Below the pieces are notes generated by a model. That model did no database searches, was not told where the DNA came from, and saw nothing but the letters and a program-made list of their open reading frames with translations. Position numbers and translations under genes: made by a program. Below, in pieces: positions 37,307-45,986 of a stretch of DNA of 64,000 bases. Numbering within the stretch: the first letter of the stretch is position 1; every line of letters starts with the position of its first letter. The stretch comes from a bacterium (GTDB lineage Bacteria > Electryoneota > RPQS01): assembly GCA_013360195.1 (NCBI GenBank), contig JABWCQ010000006.1:62001-126000 (forward strand), written 5' to 3'.

Positions 37307-38104
37307 CTACTTCAAGAGCATCTTGACGGCGACGCCGACAAGATAAGCGGCAAACAGCAGGCGAAACAGCTTGACACTGCTTCCTTGATTGAGCTTGCTG
37401 CCAAACGGTCCGCCGAGCAGCGAGCCAATAAGAATCGGAACGGCATAGACGAGATAGACATAGCCAAAGGTCCACTGCGGAAGTTCGGTGACATTCCAGC
37501 CAATGATGACGTAGCCAATGACTCCGGTTAAGGCCGTGACAATACCGACCATGCTGCTCGTGCCGACCGCATATTCTGGCGGCACTTTAATGAGGAACAG
37601 CATCACGGGTACCATCAGTACTCCGCCGGCGACACCAATATAGGCCGACAGAAATCCCGTCGCCGCGCCCAGCAGCAGAAACGGCCAAGCCCGAAAATGA
37701 AACTCTCCCCCCGCGTGTCCCCTGAGCGGCGATACGAATATCGCGGCGCTCACGAGAGCGAATATTGCAAAAAACACACGCAACACGTCGGGCGACGATT
37801 GCGACGAAGCCCACGAACCGACAAATGAAAGCAGAAACGCCGTGATGGCAATGGCTTTGAACCCTGCCCAGTGTACACGGTTGGCACGCGCATACGTATA
37901 TCCCGCCGAAATGGACGTGCCAAGTATCGCGAACAGCGTGGAACTGAATACCAGCGGATAGCGCACCGATTCCGGAATCTGCTGTGCCGCGCTTAGCGCG
38001 AGCAGTACCGGTGTAATAATCAGCGCGCCGCCGATGCCAAGGTATCCGCCGAGTACCCCGGCCAACACCCCCAGCAAGAACAGCCCGCTGAGTTCAATCC
38101 ACAA
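37307..38104 (-). CDS. TauE/SafE family membrane exporter
   Basis: A 265-residue integral membrane protein with about eight helices and the TauE/SafE duplication. Each half carries a Gly-rich helix pair: LGVLAGVLGGYLGIGGALIITPVLLAL near the start and LGAATGFLSAYIGVAGGVLMVPVML in the middle. The family exports or imports sulfite, sulfoacetate or other organosulfur anions; substrate assignment from sequence is not possible. It starts 6 bp after the Ctp protease gene and is probably in the same transcript. Confidence 0.88.
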   Translation of the reverse strand: MWIELSGLFLLGVLAGVLGGYLGIGGALIITPVLLALSAAQQIPESVRYPLVFSSTLFAILGTSISAGYTYARANRVHWAGFKAIAITAFLLSFVGSWASSQSSPDVLRVFFAIFALVSAAIFVSPLRGHAGGEFHFRAWPFLLLGAATGFLSAYIGVAGGVLMVPVMLFLIKVPPEYAVGTSSMVGIVTALTGVIGYVIIGWNVTELPQWTFGYVYLVYAVPILIGSLLGGPFGSKLNQGSSVKLFRLLFAAYLVGVAVKMLLK

Positions 38105-38110
38105 GAGCGA

Positions 38111-39790
38111 TTACTCTCCGTTCGAATTCGTGCTGTCGGTCACTGCAAGCAGCTTGCCGTACTCCGTACCGTTGTTCAGAACTTCTACTGCCCGCAATAT
38201 CTGCGGGTCATGGTCGAAACTCGCTTCAATCCGGCCGGTGCTGCCGTAGAGCGCATTGGCAAGCTCGGTCTGCAAGCTGTTCTTGATGAAAGCACGCTCC
38301 TTCTCGAAATCCCGGTCACGAACCATGTCGAGAAAGTGCTCAAGATGTGCGAAATCCGCTTCGGCTTCCTGCTCCAATTCAAAGGTCTTCAGAATCGAAC
38401 GCAGGTTTTCAAGTTCCTTCGCGCCGTCCACCGCATAAGTGAAATTGTTCTCAACCAGCCAGTCGGAAAATTGCGCTATCATTTCGTCCGTCACCGTCGC
38501 GTCGGTCAGCTCGCTGTGCTGCGACTGATACTCCGTCACGAAATCGAAAAATGCGCCTTGCCGCCACAATTCCACGCCCAGCTGTCCGGGCTGCGGACTC
38601 TCAACGAGAATGTCGGGCACAATTCCTCCGCCTCCTTCGACCTTGCGGCCATTGCGCGTGGTAAAGGCCGAGTCCAAGGATTCCTCAATCGGCGATATGA
38701 AAAGCGTGGTGTCTTCCTCACCGAAGTAATCCACTTTCTGAATCAAGCGTCCCGACGGCGTGAAGTATTTCGCGGTCGTGAGCTTTAGCGCTTCGCCCGT
38801 TTCAAAAGAGATAACAGACTGCACCAGTCCCTTGCCGAAAGTCGGCTCGCCTATCAGCACTCCCCTGTCCAGGTCCTGAATGGCGCCGGCGACAATTTCC
38901 GAAGCCGATGCCGAGCCGCCGTCGATCAACACCGCGAGAGGCAAGTCTTTTGCGACCGGGTCACTTGCAAGCTTGAACGTGCGATTCGCGTCAGGTGTGC
39001 GCCCTTTTGTGGAGACGACAACTTCTCCCTTGTCAAGAAACTTCTGCAGCACTCCAACCGCCGCACTCATCAGACCGCCCGGATTTCCGCGCATGTCCAG
39101 CACCAGCGCTTCCATTCCCTTGCTCTGCAAATCGTTTAACGCCGCGTCAAGTTCGTTCTGAGCGCGCGTCGAAAAGTGTGCGAGCTTGATATAGCCGATG
39201 CCCGGTTCAATAAAGCCGCTGTATGCGACGTCCTTCACGTCAATAATCTGTCGAGTCAGCTCGAATTCTATCAACTCTTCCGCGCCGGGACGTTCGACGA
39301 CAATCTTTACCTGCGTGTCCGGCTCCCCGCGCAGCAAGCGCGACGCGTCGCGCGTGGACATCCCCACTGTCGGGTGCCCGTCCACTTCGACCACACGGTC
39401 ACCGGAGCGAATGCCGACACGCTGTGCAGGGGAGTCTTCCATGGCGCTGATGACGGTCAGGAACTTCGCCTCCCCGCGCACGCCGATTTCAATCCCCACT
39501 CCGCCGTACTTGCCGAAGGTGATGACATCGAGATCGTCGGTATCTTCCTCGGGGATATACACCGTGTACGGATCGAGTGTTTCGAGCATCCCGTTGATTC
39601 CAGCCTGCACAAATTCATCGGGATCTATCTGATCCACATAGCGCAAGCTGATTTCGCGATAGATGTCACCAAACAACCCCATGTTGTGGTGAATCTTCGC
39701 ATATAGTTCGTCGGCAGACATGCTGCGCGCTTCCGCGAAAACCGAAAGCGGCAAAAGGGACACCAGCAAGAGAAGCAATCGTTTGTGCAT
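38111..39790 (-). CDS. C-terminal processing protease, S41 family
   Basis: A 559-residue exported Ser/Lys protease with a signal peptide (LLLLLVSLLPLSVFAEA). A helical N-terminal segment precedes a PDZ domain around residues 90-170 (GGVGIEIGVRGEAKFLTVIS, RVGIRSGDRVVEVDG). The catalytic core follows with MRGNPGGLM, the Ser-containing LIDGGSASASEIVAGAI and the Lys-containing IGEPTFGKGLVQ. The C-terminal 130 residues are a helical extension. It resembles CtpA/Prc and would process periplasmic proteins. It is followed downstream by a TauE-like gene with a 6 bp gap. Confidence 0.93.
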   Translation of the reverse strand: MHKRLLLLLVSLLPLSVFAEARSMSADELYAKIHHNMGLFGDIYREISLRYVDQIDPDEFVQAGINGMLETLDPYTVYIPEEDTDDLDVITFGKYGGVGIEIGVRGEAKFLTVISAMEDSPAQRVGIRSGDRVVEVDGHPTVGMSTRDASRLLRGEPDTQVKIVVERPGAEELIEFELTRQIIDVKDVAYSGFIEPGIGYIKLAHFSTRAQNELDAALNDLQSKGMEALVLDMRGNPGGLMSAAVGVLQKFLDKGEVVVSTKGRTPDANRTFKLASDPVAKDLPLAVLIDGGSASASEIVAGAIQDLDRGVLIGEPTFGKGLVQSVISFETGEALKLTTAKYFTPSGRLIQKVDYFGEEDTTLFISPIEESLDSAFTTRNGRKVEGGGGIVPDILVESPQPGQLGVELWRQGAFFDFVTEYQSQHSELTDATVTDEMIAQFSDWLVENNFTYAVDGAKELENLRSILKTFELEQEAEADFAHLEHFLDMVRDRDFEKERAFIKNSLQTELANALYGSTGRIEASFDHDPQILRAVEVLNNGTEYGKLLAVTDSTNSNGE

Positions 39791-39814
39791 TCGGGCACGT
39801 CCTGTTACTATGAT

Positions 39815-40432
39815 TTACATCGGCAAATGCGCGGCAATGGCCGCCTGCACCTGCGCAAACACGTCGTCTTCATTCCGGCGCGCATCTATCCGTCGCATCC
39901 GCTCCGGATGACGGTGGCAAAGCTCCAAGTAAGCCTGCCGGACAGCTTCAAAAAACTCCTGCGGATTCCGCTCCAACCGGTCTGGAGCGGCACCTGTGGC
40001 CGCTCTGCGGGCGATGGAAGTCTCGTAATCCACATCTAAATAGAGCGTCAAATCGGGCTGAAGGTTCCCGGTGACGAACATGTTCACCGCCTCAATCTCG
40101 TCAACCCCAAGCTCACGACCTGCGCCCTGATAAACCGTTGAAGAATCAGCGTATCGGTCCACCAGCGCGACCGCTCGGGCATTCCTGAGATGAGGCAGCA
40201 ATACCTCCTCCACAAGCTGTGCACGCGAGGCCGAATAAAGCAGATACTCAGCCCGCCCGGTGAGATGGCTGGCAGGGTTCAGGAGCAGCTCGCGAATTCT
40301 TTCGCCAGCCGCGGTTCCACCCGGCTCCCGGGTCACCAATACATCATATTTCAATCCTTCCAACCAGGCAACTGTCCGCGAGATTTGCGTGGACTTGCCG
40401 GAGCCGTCGATACCTTCAAAACTAATGAACAT
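39815..40432 (-). CDS. tmk: Thymidylate kinase
   Basis: Phosphorylates dTMP to dTDP. The 205 residues start with the P-loop FEGIDGSGKSTQ, then carry the DR motif LVDRYADSSTVYQGAGR and the lid region. The TREPGGT motif is conserved. It overlaps the end of lgt by 11 bp, so the two are translationally coupled. It ends 24 bp before the Ctp protease start. Confidence 0.95.
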   Translation of the reverse strand: MFISFEGIDGSGKSTQISRTVAWLEGLKYDVLVTREPGGTAAGERIRELLLNPASHLTGRAEYLLYSASRAQLVEEVLLPHLRNARAVALVDRYADSSTVYQGAGRELGVDEIEAVNMFVTGNLQPDLTLYLDVDYETSIARRAATGAAPDRLERNPQEFFEAVRQAYLELCHRHPERMRRIDARRNEDDVFAQVQAAIAAHLPM

Positions 40433-41240
40433 GAGGAGCGGGCGGTTCTGGTGCGGTCTTGCGGAAAATCAAATACATACCGGCGATAACCATGCCAACC
40501 GAAATGATGCGCGAAAAAGTCAGCAAGTGTCCGTCAAGATTCCCGAATATCATGCCTTCTTCGTACCAGCGCAGTCCTTCGACATAGTAGCGCCAGACCC
40601 CGTAGAGCGTCAGGAAATATCCGGTCAGCACTCCGACTTTGAGCGGAGACTTGTCCTTCCACAGCAGGAATGCGAACAGTGCAAGCATGGCAAGAGTTTC
40701 GTAAAGCTGTGTCGGGTGAATATGCTGATGCGGATAGACTGAGCCGGCCAAACTCGATTCCGGAAAGACTACTCCCCACGGCACGTCGCAGACATTCCCG
40801 AAGCAGCAGCCGTTCAAGAAACAGCCAAGCCGGCCGAACGCGATTCCCAACGCAAGGGAGGGAATCATGATATCCGTGACATTGAGAAATCCGGCATTGC
40901 GTTTCTTGGCCATCCAATAGGCTCCGCCGAACCCGGCTACGACTCCGCCGAGAAGTACGAGCCCGGCAATACCGATGGTGCCGTCACTCTGGATTGGTGA
41001 AATGATGTCGAGCAACCGCCCCTCGAACTCATCCCAATGCGTGATGACATAGGCCAGTCTCCCGCCCGCCAGTCCAAACAAGAGTGAGGCCACGGATATA
41101 TCAACAATTGAATTGCCCGCGACACCCCGTTTCGGTGCGCGCTTGGATGCAATCCAAATTCCAAAGCCAAACGCCAGCGCCAGCATCAAACCATAGCTGT
41201 GCAGCGCGAACGGGCCAATCTTAAATAGTTCTGGATGCAA
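40422..41240 (-). CDS. lgt: Prolipoprotein diacylglyceryl transferase
   Basis: Inner-membrane enzyme attaching diacylglycerol to lipobox Cys, the first step of lipoprotein maturation. The 272 residues have about seven helices. The phosphatidylglycerol-binding motif is GRLGCFLNGCCFGN and HPTQLYE follows. Start Met is at 41240. It overlaps tmk by 11 bp and begins 12 bp after the stop of the HEPN-like gene, which is where the accessory island meets the housekeeping run. Confidence 0.95.
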   Translation of the reverse strand: MHPELFKIGPFALHSYGLMLALAFGFGIWIASKRAPKRGVAGNSIVDISVASLLFGLAGGRLAYVITHWDEFEGRLLDIISPIQSDGTIGIAGLVLLGGVVAGFGGAYWMAKKRNAGFLNVTDIMIPSLALGIAFGRLGCFLNGCCFGNVCDVPWGVVFPESSLAGSVYPHQHIHPTQLYETLAMLALFAFLLWKDKSPLKVGVLTGYFLTLYGVWRYYVEGLRWYEEGMIFGNLDGHLLTFSRIISVGMVIAGMYLIFRKTAPEPPAPHVH

Positions 41241-41252
41241 AGGGGAAATTAC

Positions 41253-41624
41253 CTACTTCAACTCACCAAGTGAACGCAAGATTTCTTCGGCTGTTAGTAC
41301 AGCGTTCTCAGCTTTTCTATCGGAGATATTTTTCCAGTCAAAATAATCAGCAGCAACACGATCTGCAATAAGGCGACTTAACTCATCACCAACGTGCTTT
41401 TCAATCGGATTTGAGGAGTTCTTGAATTCTTCTATGACAAGAGCATGGCTAAACTTTCCATTCTTGTATACAATACTCCTCTTATTTTTTGCAATATTGT
41501 ATGCCGCATAATACGCGCGACTTATAGCGTTCCGATTATCGCATTCCTTCCCGATAGCGATTAAAGGGTCTTGGCCAATTAGCTCTTGAGCGAAAAAGTA
41601 ATATTGTAACCAATCGAATGTCAT
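41253..41624 (-). CDS. HEPN-like small helical protein of an accessory island
   Basis: A 123-residue protein predicted to be all helical. Features typical of HEPN domains are NAISRAYYAAYNIAKN (helix 2) and ADRVAADYFDW followed by a Lys/Ala/Glu-rich last helix ending AEEILRSLGEL. The catalytic Rx4-6H motif of HEPN RNases is not visible, so RNase activity is doubtful. Its ATG overlaps the stop of the previous gene by one base, implying coupling. Base composition is AT-richer than in lgt and rsmI. I do not know its function; RNA binding or a regulatory role in a toxin-antitoxin or defence module is a guess. Confidence 0.6.
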   Translation of the reverse strand: MTFDWLQYYFFAQELIGQDPLIAIGKECDNRNAISRAYYAAYNIAKNKRSIVYKNGKFSHALVIEEFKNSSNPIEKHVGDELSRLIADRVAADYFDWKNISDRKAENAVLTAEEILRSLGELK

Positions 41625-42121
41625 CAGAACTCAAGTTTTACTGTTAAAGTATTGCGAATATTGTTAGGTTGATGTAGCCACCATTCATTGTCAAAAGCTC
41701 GCAACTTTCTTCTCGCTTCAATGACATTTGTGTCAAGATGGACAGATATAACTGCATGCGTGGTCTCATCTTCTGGGTCATATAGTAGTGCCTCTTTAGA
41801 AACTGCTCCTGGGAAATAGCGATTTACACTATCTAATACTGAGTATAGTTCGTTTACGCTCAAACCTTTGGTGGTACAAAATGATATGAATTCATAGTCC
41901 ACCCAATGAAGGTGAGCAGTACTTAATGCAATTGGTTCAAAGTCAACTTGCAAAAATGCTGTATTTACTATCCCAAGCACGGACGAGGTTGTAAGGGATG
42001 AAGAACGGATTCTACTTCCAATCGGAGACATGCGTGTAGTGGTTTCAGGTGTCCGCTTAGCCTTTTGGACGTCATGCGACAAAGAGGTGTTTTGTCGAGC
42101 TATGGTCGCTTCATAATACAT
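41624..42121 (-). CDS. Hypothetical protein, middle gene of the TIGR04255/HEPN island
   Basis: A 165-residue protein I do not recognise. The first 50 residues are Ser/Thr/Arg-rich and may be disordered. The rest looks like an alpha/beta domain with the segments DYEFISFCTTKGLSVNELY, VISVHLDTNVIEARRKL and the aromatic FDNEWWLHQPNN, ending in a strand NTLTVKLEF. It overlaps the upstream TIGR04255-like gene by 11 bp and the downstream HEPN-like gene by 1 bp, so all three appear to be made together. Similar small partners next to TIGR04255 genes would support a conserved module. Confidence 0.5.
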   Translation of the reverse strand: MYYEATIARQNTSLSHDVQKAKRTPETTTRMSPIGSRIRSSSLTTSSVLGIVNTAFLQVDFEPIALSTAHLHWVDYEFISFCTTKGLSVNELYSVLDSVNRYFPGAVSKEALLYDPEDETTHAVISVHLDTNVIEARRKLRAFDNEWWLHQPNNIRNTLTVKLEF

Positions 42122-42854
42122 TGTATTCGAATTCCTTTCTGGCCTTTTCAGTTATAGAAGATTCGAACGCGAGCTCCGCTTCTGAATGTCCAAAGTTCAG
42201 CCATTCTATTATCTGATTAATGTCAACTGGGCGCGGCTTGGACGATTCCACTGTGACATCTAATCTAAACTTATACTCACTCTCGGTGCTATCTACATTT
42301 CCGCACTCAAGCGTAAGAATTGTGTCGCTCTCGCAATCTAACTCGACTCCCCATAAGAACGACCTCATTTTTTTCGCTGCCTCATACGGGTTCTGAGGGC
42401 CGACTCGAAAATAGTCGCTCGCGGTGCTCCAGTTTACCAATATTTGAGGCCTGTTCAAATATTGCAGCTTTATAGACTTCACGGAAAGTGGTCGTGCAAC
42501 TTCAACGAATGTAGGGAAATCTTTCTCAAATCGTCCTAAAAATGAACTCCAATCGTCGTATGGCCGAAGTCGGTTGAATATGATGTTTCCGACGCCTACT
42601 TGAATTACATTCAAGCCGTCCTCACTCCAGAACTGTATCCTTGATTGCTGGTTCATTACTGGAGCGATTCCAATATCGCTCTTTCGAACTTCAAAATTCA
42701 AGAGATTAGTTTGTTTTCGTTGCGGGTACCGATCAGCAATTTGGGAAAACAATACCCCTGGTACGGTTTGATCCCAAGAACTATCAATCTCGAAAGAGAT
42801 TTCAATAATTGCTTCCTGAATTGGAGACTTTCTATAAACCACTTTTGCTGCCAT
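42111..42854 (-). CDS. TIGR04255 family protein
   Basis: A 247-residue protein whose layout fits the sporadically distributed TIGR04255 family. It opens with SPIQEAIIEISFE, then has RIQFWSEDGLNVIQVGVGNIIFNRLRPYDDWSSF and VKSIKLQYLNRPQI, all hallmark positions. The function of TIGR04255 proteins is unknown. GAGG lies 9 bases before the ATG. It begins 22 bp after the rsmI stop. Compared with flanking genes it is AT-rich, consistent with horizontal acquisition into a conserved housekeeping run. Confidence 0.75.
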   Translation of the reverse strand: MAAKVVYRKSPIQEAIIEISFEIDSSWDQTVPGVLFSQIADRYPQRKQTNLLNFEVRKSDIGIAPVMNQQSRIQFWSEDGLNVIQVGVGNIIFNRLRPYDDWSSFLGRFEKDFPTFVEVARPLSVKSIKLQYLNRPQILVNWSTASDYFRVGPQNPYEAAKKMRSFLWGVELDCESDTILTLECGNVDSTESEYKFRLDVTVESSKPRPVDINQIIEWLNFGHSEAELAFESSITEKARKEFEYNVL

Positions 42855-42876
42855 CTAATAGTGCCTCAGAGATAAA

Positions 42877-43593
42877 TCAGTTATTTCCTTGATCAGAACT
42901 GTCATCCGTACCCGCAACAACCACGACAAACTCGCCGCGCGGTTCGTGCTTTTCGAAATGCGCAATCGCGTCACTCAAATGCCCGCGCACAATCTCTTCA
43001 AAGACTTTCGTCAGCTCGCGGCAAACGGCGACCTTGCGGTTGCCCAAATATTCGTGAAGTTCGTAAAGCGTTTTCTGTACCCGGTGCACACTCTCGTACA
43101 ACACTATTGTGCGCGGTTCGTCGGCAAGCTGTTTGAGCTTCGTCTGCCTGCCCTTCTTGTGGGGAAGAAAACCCTCAAACACAAATTTATCGGTTCGCAG
43201 TCCGGAGAGCACCAGCGCCGGAATCAAGGCCGCCGGACCGGGAATTGTCATCACGTTATAACCCGCTTCAAGTGCCGCACTGACCAACAGTGTGCCCGGG
43301 TCGCTGATGCCCGGTGTTCCTGCGTCACTAATGAGCGCGATGCGCTTGCCCAGTGCCAACTGTTCAATCACCCAGACCATTTTTGTCCTCAGATTGTGCG
43401 CGCCGTAGCTCGTCGTTGGAACCTGAATCCCATAGTGGTCAAGCAGCCGCTTCGAGTGCCGCGTGTCTTCACACAACAGCACATCCGCCGTTTTCAGAAT
43501 CTCAATCGCGCGAAACGTGATGTCTCCCAGATTGCCAATCGGTGTGGCGACAACTGCCAATGTGCCGGCAGGAAATTGTGAAGTCTCGCTCAC
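42877..43593 (-). CDS. rsmI: 16S rRNA (cytidine(1402)-2'-O)-methyltransferase
   Basis: SAM-dependent tetrapyrrole-methylase-fold enzyme modifying C1402 of 16S rRNA. Family signatures are GTLAVVATPIGNLGDITFRA, LCEDTRHSKRLL, ISDAGTPGISDPG and VVLYESVHRVQKTL-like (IVLYESVHRV). I chose GTG at 43593 because the earlier GTG at 43620 sits inside a terminator hairpin. With this start the gene is 238 residues, normal for RsmI. The terminator of the lat gene ends only a few bases upstream, so expression may depend on readthrough or on a promoter within the lat gene. Confidence 0.9.
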   Translation of the reverse strand: MSETSQFPAGTLAVVATPIGNLGDITFRAIEILKTADVLLCEDTRHSKRLLDHYGIQVPTTSYGAHNLRTKMVWVIEQLALGKRIALISDAGTPGISDPGTLLVSAALEAGYNVMTIPGPAALIPALVLSGLRTDKFVFEGFLPHKKGRQTKLKQLADEPRTIVLYESVHRVQKTLYELHEYLGNRKVAVCRELTKVFEEIVRGHLSDAIAHFEKHEPRGEFVVVVAGTDDSSDQGNN

Positions 43594-43597
43594 AACG

Positions 43598-43640
43598 AAA
43601 AAAAGACGAGGCCGGGGCACGCCCGCGCGTGCCCCCGGCC
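43598..43640 (-). terminator. Intrinsic terminator after lat, abutting rsmI start
   Basis: Stem GGCCGGGGCACGC paired with GCGTGCCCCCGGCC (one bulged C), then on the minus strand a run of seven T's (plus 43598-43604). The rsmI start codon lies 4 bases after the run. Confidence 0.8.
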
Positions 43641-43681
43641 TGTTCCACGGTTACTGCGATTCGAATCTGTCAAAGCCCGAA

Positions 43682-45031
43682 TCAAGCAGGTTGAAGATGC
43701 ACCTGATCGAGAATCTCGCCCGTGCACTTGCGGATGACCTCCACGCCCATCGCAATCTCCGCCTCGGAGATATTCAGAGCGGGACGGAAGCGAATCGAAT
43801 GCGTGCCCGACGGCAGCATGCACAATCCGTTCTCATACAGTGCGTCCACAAGACGATTGCGAAGCGACGTCGTCGGCAGGTCGAAGGCACACATGAGTCC
43901 CTTGCCGCGCACGTTGGAGACCATCTGCGGATAGTCATTTGCAATACTTTGCAGCATAAACAGCGCCTTCTCGCCCGTCTTTGCCGCATGATCAACGAGA
44001 TTCTCGTCGCGAATAATCTCAAGATAGACCTTGAAGCGGTACATGTCAATCAGATTCCCGCCCCAGGTCGAGTTGATACGAGAAGACACGGCGAACACGT
44101 TATCCTCCACTTCGTCAATGCGCGGCCCGGCGATGAAACCGCAGACCTGACTCTTCTTGCCGAAACAGAACATATCCGGCTCGACACCGTGATGCTGCCA
44201 GCCCCACATCTTGCCCGTCAAACCGACACCGCACTGCACTTCGTCGAAGATGAGCATGGCATCATTCTCATTGGCAAGGTTGCGAAGTGACTGGAAGAAC
44301 TCGGTGCGGAAATGATTGTCCCCGCCCTCGCCCTGAATCGGCTCGATTATGATGGCGCAGATTTCATCCTTGCGTTCGTGGAAATGCTGCTTCATTTGCG
44401 CAATTGCGAGCTTCTCTTTGCGTTCGGTTTCTTCGAGGTGCCCTTCCGTCAATGGAAAGCGCAATTTCGGATTGACCACCCGCGGCCAGTCGAATTTGGC
44501 GAAGTACTTATACTTGTTCGGATCCGCCGTATTCGTCATGGACACCGTGTAGCCCGTGCGGCCATGGAAACACTCTTCAAAGTGCATCACCTGATTCCCG
44601 ATTTCGCGGCGATAGCCCTTGGCGAAATTTTTGCGAACCTTCCAGTCCATCGCGGACTTGAGCGCATTCTCAATGCCTAACGAGCCGCCGGCGACATAGA
44701 ATGAGTGCTTGAATGACGGCGGGATGGCAATCTTGAAGAATGTGTCCACGAATTCCGCGAACTCCACCGTGTAAAGATCGGAGTTCGTGATATTGTTTAC
44801 CGCCAGCTTGCCCAGCTTCTCAATCATATCCGGCGTCGTCAGCCGAGGGTGATTGAATCCGACGGGACTTGATGCGAAAAAACTGAAGAAGTCCATGAAT
44901 TTGCGGTTGTGCCGCGAATCCATGAAGTACGAGCCCTTCGAATTCTCCAGGTCAAAGACCAGATCAAATCCGTCGGCAAGCATATATTTGGACAGCGTCT
45001 CGTGGACGTTTTTCGGTGTGATGTGCGACAT
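43682..45031 (-). CDS. lat: L-lysine 6-transaminase
   Basis: PLP enzyme converting L-lysine and 2-oxoglutarate to 2-aminoadipate 6-semialdehyde (cyclising to piperideine-6-carboxylate) and glutamate. The 449 residues match Lat: opening TPKNVHETLSKYMLADGFD, FFASSPVGFNHPR, LIFDEVQCGVGLTGKMW, and the PLP lysine in MFCFGKKSQVCGF. GGAAGG lies before the ATG. The aldehyde product could be oxidised by the aldehyde dehydrogenase at 50616. A 128-bp gap with a short hairpin (TGCGCTG-CGT-CAGCGCA, 45116-45132) separates it from the hydrolase gene. Confidence 0.93.
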   Translation of the reverse strand: MSHITPKNVHETLSKYMLADGFDLVFDLENSKGSYFMDSRHNRKFMDFFSFFASSPVGFNHPRLTTPDMIEKLGKLAVNNITNSDLYTVEFAEFVDTFFKIAIPPSFKHSFYVAGGSLGIENALKSAMDWKVRKNFAKGYRREIGNQVMHFEECFHGRTGYTVSMTNTADPNKYKYFAKFDWPRVVNPKLRFPLTEGHLEETERKEKLAIAQMKQHFHERKDEICAIIIEPIQGEGGDNHFRTEFFQSLRNLANENDAMLIFDEVQCGVGLTGKMWGWQHHGVEPDMFCFGKKSQVCGFIAGPRIDEVEDNVFAVSSRINSTWGGNLIDMYRFKVYLEIIRDENLVDHAAKTGEKALFMLQSIANDYPQMVSNVRGKGLMCAFDLPTTSLRNRLVDALYENGLCMLPSGTHSIRFRPALNISEAEIAMGVEVIRKCTGEILDQVHLQPA

Positions 45032-45159
45032 GGTAAACCTTCCTTTCAGTTAAACGGTTCTTGCTTCTAAAACAATAGACCACCGTTCACCGCGGAGGGT
45101 CCGTGGAGCCAGTGTTGCGCTGCGTCAGCGCACGGTAATCAATTCGCACGAATATCATG

Positions 45160-45978
45160 TTATCTTAAAAACTCCGTAATCTCACGCTCGTACTGCTCGG
45201 GCTGCTCCCACATCGGAAAATTGGTTGACTCGTGCCAGAGGAGTATCTGCCGGCCGTTCGCAAACTCTGCCGCCAATCGCTCGTCGTAGCCTGAAGACTT
45301 CGCCCCCCAACCCAACAGCACTTCACCGTCAAAATTGCGCAATATCTTGCGGTAGGTCTGAACTTCATTCTGAAACTCACTCAGCGGAAAGTCCGGCGAA
45401 CGCTCAGCGTGCCATCCGCCCCCCAGGAGTTCGCTGAACATCGGCTTGAACAGTTGCCGGCTGGTCTCAGACAGCCCCGATTCCCGCTCCAGCCATTTGC
45501 CGAGCCGGTGCTTATTCCAATCGCCGGTTCGCCATGGCAACAGATGCTTGACTGCCGTATGACGCTTCAGAGGCAAATTCAACAGCCCCAGCCGGCGAAC
45601 CCGTTCAGGCTCCGCAAGCAGAAACTCAAGTGCAAGCCACGCGCCATCGCCAAGCCCCATGATGTCCAATTTGTCGCACTGCTGAGCGTTGGCTGTTTCT
45701 ATCAGCCATTTGCGAAGTCCATCCCGCGTCAACCGCAGTTTCAACGACTCAATCCGGTTGCGGGAACGCCCCCACCCCGGGTAGTCCGGTGCGATGATTC
45801 TGCGACTCCGGCCGATTGCCTGTATCGTTGTGGACCATACGAACGAAGCTGCCGGAGTGGGGTGGAGCAATAGCAGAGGGAAACTGCCCGCTCGGCCTTC
45901 CACCACCGCAAATGTGCGCACGCCTCCAGCGGAAAATTCCTGAAACGCAAACCCCGCGACGTCAAACCAGCTCGCCAC
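45160..45978 (-). CDS. Alpha/beta-hydrolase-fold protein lacking canonical catalytic residues
   Basis: A 272-residue protein with the alpha/beta-hydrolase layout: oxyanion strand LLLLHPTPAASFVW, then IIAPDYPGWGRSR. The nucleophile elbow normally reading GxSxG is GLGDG at about residue 109, so Ser is replaced by Gly. The position of the catalytic His, usually GHFP near the C-terminus, reads STNFPMWEQPEQY, so His is replaced by Asn. Both changes suggest a non-catalytic or unusual protein. It starts 8 bp before the PIN gene stop. Confidence 0.72.
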   Translation of the reverse strand: MASWFDVAGFAFQEFSAGGVRTFAVVEGRAGSFPLLLLHPTPAASFVWSTTIQAIGRSRRIIAPDYPGWGRSRNRIESLKLRLTRDGLRKWLIETANAQQCDKLDIMGLGDGAWLALEFLLAEPERVRRLGLLNLPLKRHTAVKHLLPWRTGDWNKHRLGKWLERESGLSETSRQLFKPMFSELLGGGWHAERSPDFPLSEFQNEVQTYRKILRNFDGEVLLGWGAKSSGYDERLAAEFANGRQILLWHESTNFPMWEQPEQYEREITEFLR

Positions 45979-45986
45979 GCGCGCGG

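Noticed and set aside
45116-45132. Short perfect hairpin TGCGCTG-CGT-CAGCGCA upstream of lat
   Set aside because: No T-run and no conserved motif; too little to assign a function.
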